From Balanoglossus misakiensis (Eukaryota > Hemichordata), in contig CM082586.2 of the NCBI GenBank assembly GCA_040954595.2, forward strand, positions 10,664,001-10,728,000: a stretch of 64,000 bases of DNA. The letters run 5' to 3'. Shown here piece by piece: positions 23,181 to 36,600 of this stretch. The first letter of the stretch is position 1, and each line of letters begins with the position of its first letter. Position numbers and translations under genes: made by a program. The notes under the pieces were generated by a model that saw only the letters and a list, made by a program, of their open reading frames with translations, searched no databases and was not told where the DNA came from.

Positions 23181-24849
23181 ACTTTCCCATAACTTGCCAT
23201 GCAAAGCAGATACGGCTTTCAAATTTAGAGGACTGGAACACCTAATGAAGTATTAATCTTTAACACAATCGTTATGTACTTATCCTATTTAAAGTTAACC
23301 AATTGAGCTTAGAAGTTTGGTTCTTGTTGGACACTTATCAGTTTGATGTCAAAATTTGTTGGCACAAATTTGCGTGACCTCTGGCTTACTTACCATTTCT
23401 CAGCATCCATAACAGATACAGCCTTTGCTTTCTGTTGGAACCATGCTAACCACTTTGGTCACTCCAATGCTGCTTATAGTTGGGTCTTCTTCATGGCGGC
23501 CATATTGGATTTTCTGATAATCTCTAAAAGTGTACATTTTTTTCTAAACTGCAGGGCCAATCAAGTTCTAATTTACTGGCCGTTCCAATTTTTTTTCAAT
23601 TATATTAATAGTGGTCATGTGAATTTGGATTTATTATGGATTTTTTCAAAAACTCATGAAGATTTCCAAAATCTTTTTTAATCAAGCTTTCAAGTGAATT
23701 GTGATTGGTTAAACCTTATTGAAGCCAAATTGGATTGTCTGAACTCCGATTAAAAACTAAAATTTCCTATTTCAAGGCTACTGAATGATAGCACACCAAT
23801 CCTTTTGATGGATACGAGTCACCATAAGACCAGAATATGTTAAACAATTTTTATCAACTTTCACATGTCCTTTCATCCATTTTTTCAACACTTAATTATA
23901 CAATTTTTTTGCAACTGTCATTCGTCTTTTGATCCAGATCTTTCAGAACTTAATTCTACGTTGATATGCCTCTTGTTAAAAAGCACAAGAGTCGTGATTT
24001 TGTTCACATGAGTACTACTGCTGCCCGGACATAACCCAAATATTTTGATAATTTTGGCAGTAACTTTTGATCTACATTCCCATAACTTGGCATGCACAGC
24101 AGATACAGCTTTTAAATTTAGAGGACTGGAACACCTAATAAAGTACATGTATTAACTTTAACACAATAATTATGTATATAAGCTATTTAAAGTTAACCAA
24201 TAAAGCGTAGAAGTCTGCTTTTTGTTGGACACTGATCAGTTTGGTATCAAATTTTGTTGGCACATTTTGCATCACCTCTGGCATACTTTACCATTTCTAG
24301 GCATCCACAACAGATGCAGCATTTGCTTTCTGTTGGAACCATGCTAACCGCTTTGGCCACTCCAATGCTGCTTGTAGCTCTAATTGTCTTCTTCATGGTG
24401 GCCATATTGGAATTTCTAATAACCTTTAAAAGTTGACATTTTCATAAACTACAGGGCCAATCAAATTCTAGTTTACTGTAGGGTTGAAAGTTTGACAAAA
24501 ATATCATTAGTGGTCAAGTGACTTTGGGTGCCTAATTGGATTGTTTAAAAATCTCATTAAAAAATTACAGAACATCTTTTTCTAATCAAGTTTTCAAGTG
24601 AATTGTGATTGGTGTCACCTTATTGGAGCCAAATTGGATTTTTCTAAACACTGATTAAAAACTAAGATTTTCTATTTCTAGCCTACTCATTGAAAGCACA
24701 CAAATTAATTTTATGGATACGAGTCGCCATATGACTAGAATACGTTACATTTTTTGGCAACTTTCACATGTCCTTTGATCCAGTTTTTTCAAAACTTGAT
24801 TAAACAATTTGTTGGCAACTCTCGCATGTCCTTTGACCCAGTAATTCCA

Positions 24850-25317
24850 TAACTAAATTTTATGTGGATATGGCTCTTGATAAAAAGCTAAACAGTCATG
24901 ATTTTGTTCAAAGAGTACTACTGCTGCCAGGACATAACCCAAATATTTTGATAATTTTGGCAATGACCCTTGATCTACTTGGATATGTCTCTTGTTAAAA
25001 AGCACAACAGTCATGATTTTGTTCACATGAGTTTTATTGCTGCCAGGACATAACCCAAATATTTTGATAATTTTGGCAATGACCCTTGATCTACTTGGAT
25101 ATGTCTCTTGTTAAAAAGCACAACAGTCATGATTTTGTTCACATGAGTTTTATTGCTGCCAGGACATAACCCAAATATTTTGATAATTTTGGCCATGACC
25201 CTTGATCTACTTGGATATGTCTCTTGTTAAAAAGCACAACAGTCATGATTTTGTTCACATGAGTTTTATTGCTGCCAGGACATAACCCAAATATTTTGAT
25301 AATTTTGGCCATGATCT
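24850..25317. repeat. 116-bp tandem array II (about 4 copies)
   Basis: One diverged monomer (GTGGATATGGCTCTTG) followed by three near-identical copies of the 116-bp unit. Flanked by the larger repeat unit on both sides. Confidence 0.85.
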
Positions 25318-26250
25318 ACTTTCCCATAATTTGACATGCACAGCAGATATGGCTTTCAAATATAGAGGACTGGAACACCTAATGAAGTATTAATCTTTAA
25401 CACAATCATTATGTACTTATCCTATTTAAAGTTAACCAATTGAGCTTAGAAGTTTGGTTCTTGTTGGACACTTATCAGTTTGATATCAAAATTTGTTGGC
25501 ACAAATTTGCGTGACCTCTGGCTTACCTACCATTCTATGAATCCACAACAGATACAGAGTTTGCTTTCTGTTGGAACCATGCTAACTGCTTTGGCCCCTG
25601 TGATGCTGCATGTTCTTTTAATTGTCTTCTTCATGGTGGCCATATTGGATTTTCTGATAACCTTTAAAAGTTGACATTTTTTTTCAAAAATTACAAGGCC
25701 AATCAAGTTCTAATTTACTGTACGTTCCAATTTTTTAAAATAATATTGTTAGTGTTCATGTGAATTTGGATTTATTATGGATTTTTGAAAAATACCATGA
25801 AAAATTTCCAAAATCTTTTTTTAATCAAGCTTTCGCGTAAATTGTGATTGGTTAAACCTTATTGAAGCCTAATTGGATTTTCTGAACTCCGATTAAAAAC
25901 TAAAATTTCCTATTTGTAGGCTACTGAATGATAGCACACCAAGCCTTTTTATGGATAGAGTCAACATAAGACAAGAATGTTAAAAAAATTTGTCAACTTT
26001 CACATGTCCATTGATCCTTTTTTTAACACTTAATTATACAATTTTTTGCAACTTTCATTTTCCCTTTGATCAAGATCTTTCAGAACTTAATTGTACATTG
26101 ATATGTCTCTTGTTAAAAAGCACAACAGTCATGATTTTGTTCACATGAGTACTACTCTGGCAGGACATAACCCAAATATTTTGATAATTTTGGCAATGAC
26201 CCTTGATCTACATTTCCAAAACTTGGCATGCACAGCAGATACAGCTTTTA

Positions 26251-26606
26251 TTAGCTCTGCTGTCACTTGTGTCAGCCGAGCTGTAGCAGTAGGTTGATAA
26301 ATGTCTGTCCGTCGTCTGTCGTCCGTCATCCGTCGTCCGTCAACTTTTGGTATTTCAATCTTCTTCTATAAAACTACTTGGCATATTTAGCTGAAATTTG
26401 GTTGGAATGTGTGTTATGGTGCCCTTACCTGATTTTGTTAATTTGGATTTGATCGGGTCATGAATATGCAAATTAGATCTAAAAATAAAATTTTTGGTAA
26501 AAAAATCTTCTTCTCCCTAACTACATGTACGATGGAGCTGAAAATTGGTAGGAATGTGTGGTATGGTGCCCCTACCTGATTTTGTTAATTGGAATTTTGA
26601 TGGGGT
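26251..26606. mobile_element. TA-flanked AGCTCTGCTG element, truncated copy
   Basis: Begins TTAGCTCTGCTGTCACTTG right after TA in the same surrounding sequence as the full copy at 32419. It reads through the GTCCGTC-rich stretch and about 1.4 monomers of the 146-bp repeat, then stops abruptly at about 26606, joining GATGGGGTC to TGCTTTCTGTTGG of the next 1-kb unit. A deletion removed its right part. Confidence 0.7.
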
Positions 26607-27129
26607 CTGCTTTCTGTTGGAACCTTGGTCCCTCCAATGCTACTTTTAGTTGTAATTGTCTTCTTCATGGCGGCCATATTGGATTTTCTAATAAGCTTTA
26701 AAGGTTGACATTTTCATAAACTACAGGGCCAATCAAGTTCTAATTTACTGTGCGGTTGAAAGTTTGATAAAATATCATTAGTGGTCATGTGACTTTTGGT
26801 GCCTTATTGGATTTTTTAAAAATCTCATTCAAAAATTACGAAAATCTTTTTCTAATCAAGTTTTCAAGTGAATTGTGATTGGTTTAACCTTACCAGAGCC
26901 AAATTGGATTTTCTGAACTCCGATTAAAAGCTAAAATTCCTTTTTTTTATCCTACTCATTGAAAGCACACAAATTCTTTCTGTGGATACGAGTCACCATA
27001 TGACTAGAATATGTTACATTTTTTGACAACTTTCATATGTTCTTTGATCCAGTTTTTTTTCAGTATTTGATTAAACAATTTGTTGGCGACTCTCGCATGT
27101 CCTTTGATCCAGTAATTCCATAACTTAAT

Positions 27130-29562
27130 TTTATGTGGATATGGCTCTTGATAAAAAGCTCAACAGTCATGATTTTGTTCAAAGAGTACTACTGCTGCCA
27201 GGACATAACCCAAATATTTTGATAATTTTGGCAATGACCCTTGATCTACTTGGATATGTCTCTTGTTAAAAAGCACAACAGTCATGATTTTGTTCACATG
27301 AGTTTTATTGCTGCCAGGACATAACCCAAATATTTTGATAATCTTGGTAATGACCCTTGATCCCTTGGATATGTCTCTTGTTAAAAAGCACAACAGTCAT
27401 GATTTTGTTCACATGAGTTTTATTGTTGCCAGGACATAACCCAAATATTTTGATAATTTTGGCCATGACCCTTGATCTACTTGGATATGTCTCTTGTTAA
27501 AAAGCACAACAGTCATGATTTTGTTCACATGAGTTTTGTCGCTGCCAGGACATAACCCAAATATTTTGATAACTTTGGCAATGACCCTTGATCTACTTGG
27601 ATATGTCTCTTGTTAAAAAGCACAACAGTCATGATTTTGTTCACATGAGTTTTATTGCTGCCAGGACATAACCCAAATATTTTGATAATCTTGGCAATGA
27701 CCCTTGATCTACTTGGATATGTCTCTTGTTAAAAAGCACAACAGTCATGATTTTGTTCACATGAGTTTTATTGCTGCCAGGACATTACCCAAATATTTTG
27801 ATAATTTTGGCAATGACCCTTGATCTACTTGGATATGTCTCTTGTTAAAAGGCACAACAGTCATGATTTTGTTCACATGAGTTTTATTGCTGCCAGGACA
27901 TAATCCAAATATTTTGATAATCTTGGTAATGACCCTTGATCTACTTGGATATGTCTCTTGTTAAAAAGCACAACAGTCATGATTTTGTTCACATGAGTAC
28001 TATTGCTGCCTGGACATAACCCAAATATTTTGATAATTTTGGCAATGACCCTTGATCTACTTGGATATGTCTCTTGTTAAAAGCACAACAGTCATGATTT
28101 TGTTCACATGAGTTTTATTGCTGCCAGGACATAACCCAAATATTTTGATAATCATGGCAATGACCCTTGATCTACTTGGATATGTCTCTTGTTAAAAAGC
28201 ACAACAGTCATGATTTTGTTCACATGAGTTTTATTGCTGCCAGGACATAACCCAAATATTTTGATAATTTTGGCAATGACCCTTGATCTACTTGGATATG
28301 TCTCTTGTTAAAAGGCACAACAGTCATGATTTTGTTCACATGAGTTTTACTGCTGCCAGGACATAACCCAAATATTTTGATAATCTTGGTAATGACCCTT
28401 GATCTACTTGGATATGTCTCTTGTTAAAAAGCACAACAGTCATGATTTTGTTCACATGAGTACTATTGCTGCCTGGACATAACCCAAATATTTTGATAAT
28501 TTTGGCAATGACCCTTGATCTACTTGGATATGTCTCTTGTTAAAAAGCACAACAGTCATGATTTTGTTCACATGAGTACTATTGCTGCCTGGACATAACC
28601 CAAATATTTTGATAATTTTGGCAATGACCCTTGATCTACTTGGATATGCCTCTTGTTAAAAAGCACAACAGTCATGATTTTGTTCACATGAGTACTATTG
28701 CTGCCTGGACATAACCCAAATATTTTGATAATTTTGGCAATGACCCTTGATCTACTTGGATATGTCTCTTGTTAAAAAGCACAACAGTCATGATTTTGTT
28801 CACATGAGTACTATTGGTGCCTGGACATAACCCAAATATTTTGATAATTTTGGCAATGACCCTTGATCTACTTGGATATGTCTCTTGTTAAAAAGCACAA
28901 CAGTCATGATTTTGTTCACATGAGTTTTATTGCTGCCAGGACATAACCCAAATATTTTGATAATTTTGGCAATGACCCTTGATCTACTTGGATATGTCTC
29001 TTGTTAAAAAGCACAACAGTCATGATTTTGTTCACATGAGTTTTATTGCTGCCAGGACATAACCCATATATTTTGATCATTTTGGCAATGACCCTTGATC
29101 TACTTGGATATGTCTCTTGTTAAAAAGCACAATAGTCATGATTTTGTTCACATGAGTTTTATTGCTGCCAGGACATAACCCAAATATTTGGATAATTTTG
29201 GCAATGACCCTTGATCTACTTGGATATGTCTCTTGTTAAAAAGCACAACAGTCATGATTTTGTTCATATGAATTTTATTGCTGCCAGGACATAACCCAAA
29301 TATTTTGATTATTTCGGCCATGACCCTTGATCTACTTGGATATGTCTCTTGTTAAAAAGCACAACAGTCATGATTTTGTTCACATGAGTTTTATTGTTGC
29401 CAGGACATAACCCAAATATTTTGATAATTTTGGCCATGACCCTTGATCTACTTGGATATGTCTCTTGTTAAAAAGCACAACAGTCATGATTTTGTACACA
29501 TGAATACTATTGCTGCCAGGACATAACCCAAATATTTTGATAATTTTGGCCATGATCTTCTT
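27130..29562. repeat. 116-bp tandem array III (about 21 copies)
   Basis: Longest array of the 116-bp monomer. The first copy is diverged like those in arrays II and IV, and the rest differ at a few sites. Two subtypes alternate: TGAGTTTTATTGCTGCCAGG and TGAGTACTATTGCTGCCTGG. The latter cluster around 28000 and 28460-28830, suggesting recent multi-monomer duplications. Confidence 0.9.
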
Positions 29563-31234
29563 TCCCATAACTTGCCATGCACAGCAGATACGGCTTTCAA
29601 ATTTAGAGGACTGGAACACCTAATGAAGTATTAATTTTTAACACAATCATTATGTACTTATCCTATTTAAAGTTAACCAATTGAGCTTAGAAGTTTGGTT
29701 CTTGTTGGACACTTATCAGTTTGATGTCAAAATTTGTTGGCACAAATTTGCCTGACCTCTGGCTTACTTACCATTTCTCAGCATCCATAACAGATACAGC
29801 CTTTGCTTTCTGTTGGAACCATGCTAACCACTTTGGTCACTCCAATGCTGCTTATAGTTGGGTCTTCTTCATGGCGGCCATATTGGATTTTCTGATAATC
29901 TCTAAAAGTGGACATTTTTTTCTAAACTGCAGGGCCAATCAAGTTCTAATTTACTGGCCGTTCCATTTTTTTTTCAATTATATTAATAGTGGTCATGTGA
30001 ATTTGGATTCATTATGGATTTTTTCAAAAACTCATGAAAAATTTCCAAAATCTTTTTTAATCAAGCTTTCAAGTGAATTGTGATTGGTTAAACCTTATTG
30101 AAGTCAAATTGGATTGTCTGAACTCCGATTAAAAACTAAAATTTCCTATTTCAAGGCTACTGAATGATAGCACACCAATCCTTTTTATGGATACGAGTCA
30201 CCATAAGTCCAGAATATGTTAAACAATTTTTATCAACTTTCACATGTCCTTTCATCCATTTTTTCAACACTTAATTATACTATTTTTTTGCAACTTTCAT
30301 TCGTCTTTTGATCCAGATCTTTCAGAACTTAATTCTACGTTGATATGCCTCTTGTTAAAAAGCACAACAGTCGTGATTTTGTTCACATGAGTACTACTGC
30401 TGCCAGGACATAACCCAAATATTTTGATAATTTTGGCAGTAACTTTTGATCTACATTCCCATAACTTGGCATGTACAGCATATACAGCTTTTAAATTTAG
30501 AGGCTTGGAACACCTAATGAAGTACATGTATTAACTTTAACACAATAATTATGTATATAAGCTATTTAAAGTTAACTAATAAAGCGTAGAAGTCTGCTTT
30601 TTGTTGGACATTGATCAGTTTGGTATCAAATTTTGTTGGCACATTTTGCATCACCTCTGGCATACTTTACCATTTCTAGGCATCCACAACAGATACAGCC
30701 TTTGCTTTCTGTTGGAACCATGCTAACCGCTTTGGCCACTCCAATGCTGCTTGTAGCTCTAATTGTCTTCTTCATGGTGGCCATATTGGATTTTCTAATA
30801 ACCTTTAAAAGTTGACATTTTCATAAACTACAGGGCAAATCAAATTCTAGTTTACTGTAGGGTTGAAAGTTTGACAAAAATATCATTAGTGGTCATGTGA
30901 CTTTGGGTGCCTAATTGGATTGTTTAAAAATCTCATTAAAAAATTACAGAACATCTTTTTCTAATCAAGTTTTCAAGTGAATTGTGATTGGTGTCACCTT
31001 ATTGGAGCCAAATTGGATTTTTCTGAACACTGATTAAAAACTAAGATTTCCTATTTCTAGCCTACTCATTGAAAGCACACAAATTAATTTTATGGATACG
31101 AGTCGCCATATGACTAGAATACGTTACATTTTTTGGCAACTTTCACATGTCCTTTGATCCAGTTTTTTCAAAACTTGATTAAACAATTTGTTGGCAACTC
31201 TCGCATGTCCTTTGACCCAGTAATTCCATAACTT

Positions 31235-31584
31235 AATTTTATGTGGATATGGCTCTTGATAAAAAGCTCAACAGTCATGATTTTGTTCATAGAGTACTAC
31301 TGCTGCCAGGACATAACCCAAATATTTTGATAATTTTGGCAATGACCATTGATCTACTTGGATATGTCTCTTGTTAAAAAGCACAACAGTCATGATTTTG
31401 TTCACATGAGTTTTATTGCTGCCAGGACATAACCCAAATATTTTGATAATTTTGGCCATGACCCTTGATCTACTTGGATATGTCTCTTGTTAAAAAGCAC
31501 AACAGTCATGATTTTGTACACATGAGTACTATTGCTGCCTGGACATAACCCAAATATTTTGATAATTTTGGCCATGATCTACTT
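31235..31584. repeat. 116-bp tandem array IV (about 3 copies)
   Basis: Diverged first monomer plus two standard ones, the counterpart of array II. It ends at GATCTACTTAAATCC, where the flank seen after array II (about 110 bp) is missing. Confidence 0.85.
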
Positions 31585-32418
31585 AAATCCTATTTAAAGT
31601 TAACCAATTGAGCTTAGAAGTTTGGTTCTTGTTGGACACTTATCAGTTTGATATCAAAATTTGTTGGCACAAATTTCCGTGACCTCTGGCTTACCTACCA
31701 TTCTAAGAATCCATAACAGATACAGAGTTTGCTTTCTGTTGGAACCATGCTAACTGCTTTGGCCCCTGTGATGCTGCATGTTCTTTTAATTGTCTTCTTC
31801 ATGGTGGCCATATTGGATTTTCTGATAACCTTTAAAAGTTGACATTTTTTTTCAAAAATTACAAGGCCAATCAAGTTCTAATTTACTGTACGTTCCAATT
31901 TTTTAAAATAATATTGTTAGTGTTCATGTGAATTTGGATTTATTATGGATTTTTGAAAAATCCCATGAAAAATTTCCAAAATCTTTTTTTAATCACGCTT
32001 TCGCGTAAAATGTGATTGGTTAAACCTTATTGAAGCCTAATTGGATTTTCTGAACTCCGATTAAAAACTAAAATTTCCTATTTGTAGGCTACTGAATGAT
32101 AGCACACCAAGCCTTTTTATGGATAGAGTCAACATAAGACCAGAATGTTAAAATTTTTTGTCAACTTTCACATGTCCATTGATCCTTTTTTTAACACTTA
32201 ATTATACAATTTTTTGCAACTTTCATTTTCCCTTTGATCAAGATCTTTCAGAACTTAATTGTACATTGATATGTCTCTTGTTAAAAAGCACAACAGTCAT
32301 GATTTTGTTCACATGAGTACTACTCTGGCAGGACATAACCCAAATATTTTGATAATTTTGGCAATGACCCTTGATCTACATTTCCAAAACTTGGCATGCA
32401 CAGCAGATACAGCTTTTA

Positions 32419-34220
32419 TTAGCTCTGCTGTCACTTGTGTCAGCCGAGCTGTAGCAGTAGGTTGATAAATGTCTGTCCGTCGTCTGTCGTCCGTCATCCG
32501 TCGTCCGTCAACTTTTGGTATTTCAATCTTCTTCTATAAAACTACTTGGCATATTTAGCTGAAATTTGGTTAGAATGTGTGTTATGGTGCCCTTACCTGA
32601 TTTTGTTAATTTGGATTTGATCGGGTCATGAATATGCAAATTAGATCTAAAAATAAAATTTTTGGTAAAAAAATCTTCTTCTCCCTAACTACATGTACGA
32701 TGGAGCTGAAATTTGGTAGGAATGTGTGTTATGGTGTCCCTACCTGATTTTTAGCTCTGCTGTCACTTGTGTCAGCCGAGCTGTAGCAGTAGGTTGATAA
32801 GTGTCCGTCCGTCGTCCGTCGTCTGTCGTCAGTCGTCTGTCGTCCGTCAACTTTTTGTATTTCAATCTTCTTCTTTAAAACAACTGGGCATATTTAGCTG
32901 AAATTTGGTTGGAATGTGTGTTATGGTGCCTTTAACTGATTTTGTTAATTTGGATTTGATGGGGTCATGAATATGCAAATTAGATCTAAAAATAGAACTT
33001 TTGGTAAAAATCTTCTTCTCCACAACTACATGTGCAATGGACCTGAAATTTGGCAGGAATGTGTGTTATGGTGCCCCTACCTGATTTTGTAAATTTGGAT
33101 TTGATGGGGTCATAAATATGCAAATTAGATCTAAAAATAGAATTTTGGTAAAAAATCTTCTTCTCCATAACTACATGTACAATGGAGCTGAAATTTGGTA
33201 GGAATGTGTGTTATGGTGCCCCTACCTGATTTTGTAAATTTGGATTTGATGGGGTCATAAAAATGCAAATTAGATCTAAAAATATAATTTTTGGTCAAAC
33301 ATTTTCTTCTCCCTAACTACATGTACGATGGAGCTGAAATATGGTAGGAATGTGTGTTATGATGCCCGTACTTGATTTTATAAATTTGGATATGATCGGG
33401 TCATGAATATGTAAATTAGATCTAAAAATATAATTTTTGGTAAAAAATCTTCTTCTCCCTAACTATTTGTACGATGGAGCTGAAATTTAGTAGGAATGTG
33501 TGTTATAGTGTCCCTACCTGATTTTGTTAATTTGGATTTGATTGGGTCATAAATATGCAAATTAGATCTAAAAATAGAATTTTTGGTCAAAAATCTTCTT
33601 CTCCCTAACTACATGTACGATGGCGCTGAAATTTAGTAGGAATGTGTGTTATGGTGCCCCTACCTGATTTTGCTAATTTGGATATGATGGGGTCATAAAT
33701 ATGCAAATTAGATCTAAAAATAGAATTGTTGGTCAAAAATCTTCTTCTCCCTAACTACATGTACGATGGCGCTGAAATTTAGTAGGAATGTGTGTTATGG
33801 TGCCCCTACCTGATTTTGCTAATTTGGATATGATGGGGTCATAAATATGCAAATTAGATCTAAAAATATAATTTTTGGTAAAAAAATCTTCTCCCTAAAT
33901 ACATGTACGATGGAGTTGAAATTTGGTAGAATGTGTGTTATGGTGCCCCTACCTGATTTTGTTTTATTGGAATTTTGATGGGGTCATGAATATGCAAATT
34001 AGAACATTGGTACTTCCTTTTGATGTTGTTCTTTAGAATTCAATTCTTTCTTTCTTTAGTGCAATGAATCAAGCTGAATTTGGATAAATACTTGTGATGT
34101 CTATGTTTGGTTTTGTTCAATAGAATACAATTGTTATGAATTAAAACCTAGGGTATTCATATCATCGCCCAGGTTACACTGTTAAGGTCAGCAGAGCTCA
34201 TTTGACCAATAGGTCACTTG
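32419..34220. mobile_element. 1.8-kb TA-flanked element carrying a 146-bp tandem repeat
   Basis: Starts TTAGCTCTGCTGTCACTTG and ends AATAGGTCACTTG, with TA on both sides (32417-32418, 34221-34222). The empty site is visible in the 1-kb unit near 24110 (CAGCTTTTAAATTTAGAGG). An AGCTCTGCTG / CAGCAGAGCT inverted word lies near the ends (32420 and about 34188). The 5' segment with GTCCGTC repeats is duplicated inside at 32751. The body is about nine copies of a 146-bp monomer (GGAATGTGTGTTATGGTGCC, ATATGCAAATTAGATCTAAA). No transposase frame. Confidence 0.75.
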
Positions 34221-36600
34221 TAAATTTAGAGGACTGGAACACCTAATGAAGTGCATGTGTTAACTTTAACACACTAATTATGTATATGAGCTATTTAAAG
34301 TTAACCAATAAAGCGTAGAAGTCTGCTTTTTGTTGGACACTGATCAGTTTGGTATCAAATTTTGTTGGCACATTTTGCCTCACCTCTGGCGTACTTTACC
34401 ATTTCTGGGCATCCACAACAGACACAGCCTCTGCTTTCTGTTGGAACCATGCTTAACACCTTGGTCCCTCCAATGCTACTTTTAGTTGTAATTGTCTTCT
34501 TCATGGCGGCCATATTGGATTTTCTAATAAGCTTTAAAGGTTGACATTTTCATAAACTACAGGGCCAATCAAGTTCTAATTTACTGTGCGGTTGAAAGTT
34601 TGATAAAATATCATTAGTGGTCATGTGACTTTTGGTGCCTTATTGGATTTTTTAAAAATCTCATTCAAAAATTACGAAAATCTTTTTCTAATCAAGTTTT
34701 CAAGTGAATTGTGATTGGTTTAACCTTATCAGAGCCAAATTGGATTTTCTGAACTCCGATTAAAAGCTAAAATTCCTTTTTTTATCCTACTCATTGAAAG
34801 CACACAAATTCTTTCTGTGGATACGAGTCACCATATGACTAGAATATGTTACATTTTTTGACAACTTTCATATGTTCTTTGATCCAGTTTTTTTTCAGTA
34901 TTTGATTAAACAATTTGTTGGTGACTCTCGCATGTCCTTTGATCCAGTAATTCCATAACTTAATTTTATGTGGATATGGCTCTTGATAAAAAGCTCAACA
35001 GTCATGATTTTGTTCAAAGAGTACTACTGCTGCCAGGACATAACCCAAATATTTTGATAATTTTGGCAATGACCTTTGATGTACTTTCCCATAACCTGGC
35101 CTGCACAACAGATACAGCCTTCAGATTTTTAGGCCTTAAACACCTAATAAAGTATTAAACTTTAACACAAAAGTTGTGTACATAAGCTTTTTCTAGTTAA
35201 CCAATTGAGAATAAAAGTCTGTTTTTTTGTTGAACACTGATCAGTTTGATGTCAAAATTTGTTGCCACAAATTTCCGTGACCTCTGGCTTACCTACCATT
35301 TCTAAGCATCCACAACAGATACAGAGTTTGCTTTCTGTTGGAACCATGCTAACTGCTTTGGTCCCTGTAATGCTGCATGTTCCTTTAATTGTCTTCTTCA
35401 GGGTGGCCATATTGGATTTTCTGATAACCTTTAAAAGATGACAGTTCTTTTCCAAAACTACAGGGACAATCAAGTTCGAATATACTGTGCAGTTCAAAGT
35501 TTGACTGTAATATTGCTAGTAGTCATGTGACTTAGAATTCCTTATTAGATTTTTGAAAAATATCATTAAAACACTTTTTCTAATCAAGTTTTCAAGTGAA
35601 TTGTGATTGGTTAAACCTTATTGGAGCCAAATTGGATTTTCTGAACAACGATTTAAAACTAAGATTTCCTATTTATGGCCTACTCATTGATAGCACAAAC
35701 ATTATTTATATGTATATGACTCACTATATGACCAGAATATGTTACCATTTTTGGCATATTGCACATGTCCTTTAATCCAGTTTTTCCAACACTTAATAAT
35801 ACAAATTTTTAGGCAACTTTCATTTGTCTTTTGATCCAGATCTTTCAGAACTTAATTAAAGTTTATTGAAGCCAAATTGGATTTTATGAATTCTGATTAA
35901 AAACTTTGATTGCACACCAATTCTTTTTATAGATACGAGTCACCATATGACCAGAATACGTTGCATTTTTTGGCAACTTTCGCATGTACTTTGATCCATT
36001 TTTTTTTCAGAACTTAATTATTCGTGGATATGCCTCTTGTTGAAAAGCAAAACAGTGATGATTTATTTTTCACACGAATAGTACTGCTGCCAGGACATAA
36101 CCCAAATTTTTTGATAATATTGGCATTGAACTTTGTCCTAAGTTTGGCACCTGTATTCTTTTCTGAATATCTTATGGCGACTAGACTAATAGCACTAGAG
36201 GTTTGGTTTTTGATGTATATGGACAAGTATGGGACTTAGCTTTTTTTGTTACATTTGGAATCCACTGGACCAATGTTGAGCTTATTAAATATGTGAATAT
36301 CTAATGCTGAGCTTACCCATATTGTTACAGGTTGAATTTTTTATGAACATGCTCTACTATTGGACTTAATTTTTTTGCTGAATTTCTTGACCAATGATAA
36401 CCTTATAAATATGTGCTTACGTAATTGTAGACTAGATAATGAAGCTTTGAGTCTGGGTTTTCTTGAACATTCACCAGTATGCGATCACATTTTTTTCTGA
36501 CATTTTTGTTAGCTTTGGTTACCTTAAACCTATTTTCCCTGCCTTGGCATGCACAGCAGATAACGCCTTCAAATTTTGAGGGCTGGAACACCTAATTACC

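Larger units (their letters stand above)
29563..35090. repeat. Second half of the large duplication
   Basis: Repeats 23180-27250 in order. Offsets are about 6378 bp at the first unit (23343 vs 29721, 24254 vs 30633) and about 6168 bp later (26091 vs 32259). The difference is explained by fewer 116-bp monomers and a deletion of about 110 bp near 31584. Confidence 0.8.
21601..36600. repeat. Nested repeat domain: about ten roughly 1-kb units
   Basis: A unit starting near ACCTCTGGCTTACC, then CAGATACAGAGTTTGC, TCTGTTGGAACCATGC, CTTCATGGCGGCCATATTGG and later CAAGTTTTCAAGTGAATTGTG and GATACGAGTCACCATATG recurs at about 21620, 23370, 24270, 25510, 26610 (truncated), 29750, 30650, 31680, 34380, 35280 and, weakly, 36540. 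Each ends with at least one copy of the 116-bp motif. Open frames inside (for example the pairs at 26091 and 32259, or 23343 and 29721) are translations of the repeat, not genes. No transposase or polymerase is encoded. Confidence 0.85.

Noticed and set aside
22131-29562. CRISPR-like array
   Set aside because: The repeats are contiguous 116-bp monomers with no variable spacers, in an animal genome.
22100-36600. Many 60-120-codon open frames with peptides such as AKIIKIFGLCPGS or HNPNILIILAMT
   Set aside because: They are translations of the 116-bp and 1-kb repeats, occur on both strands and recur with the array period.
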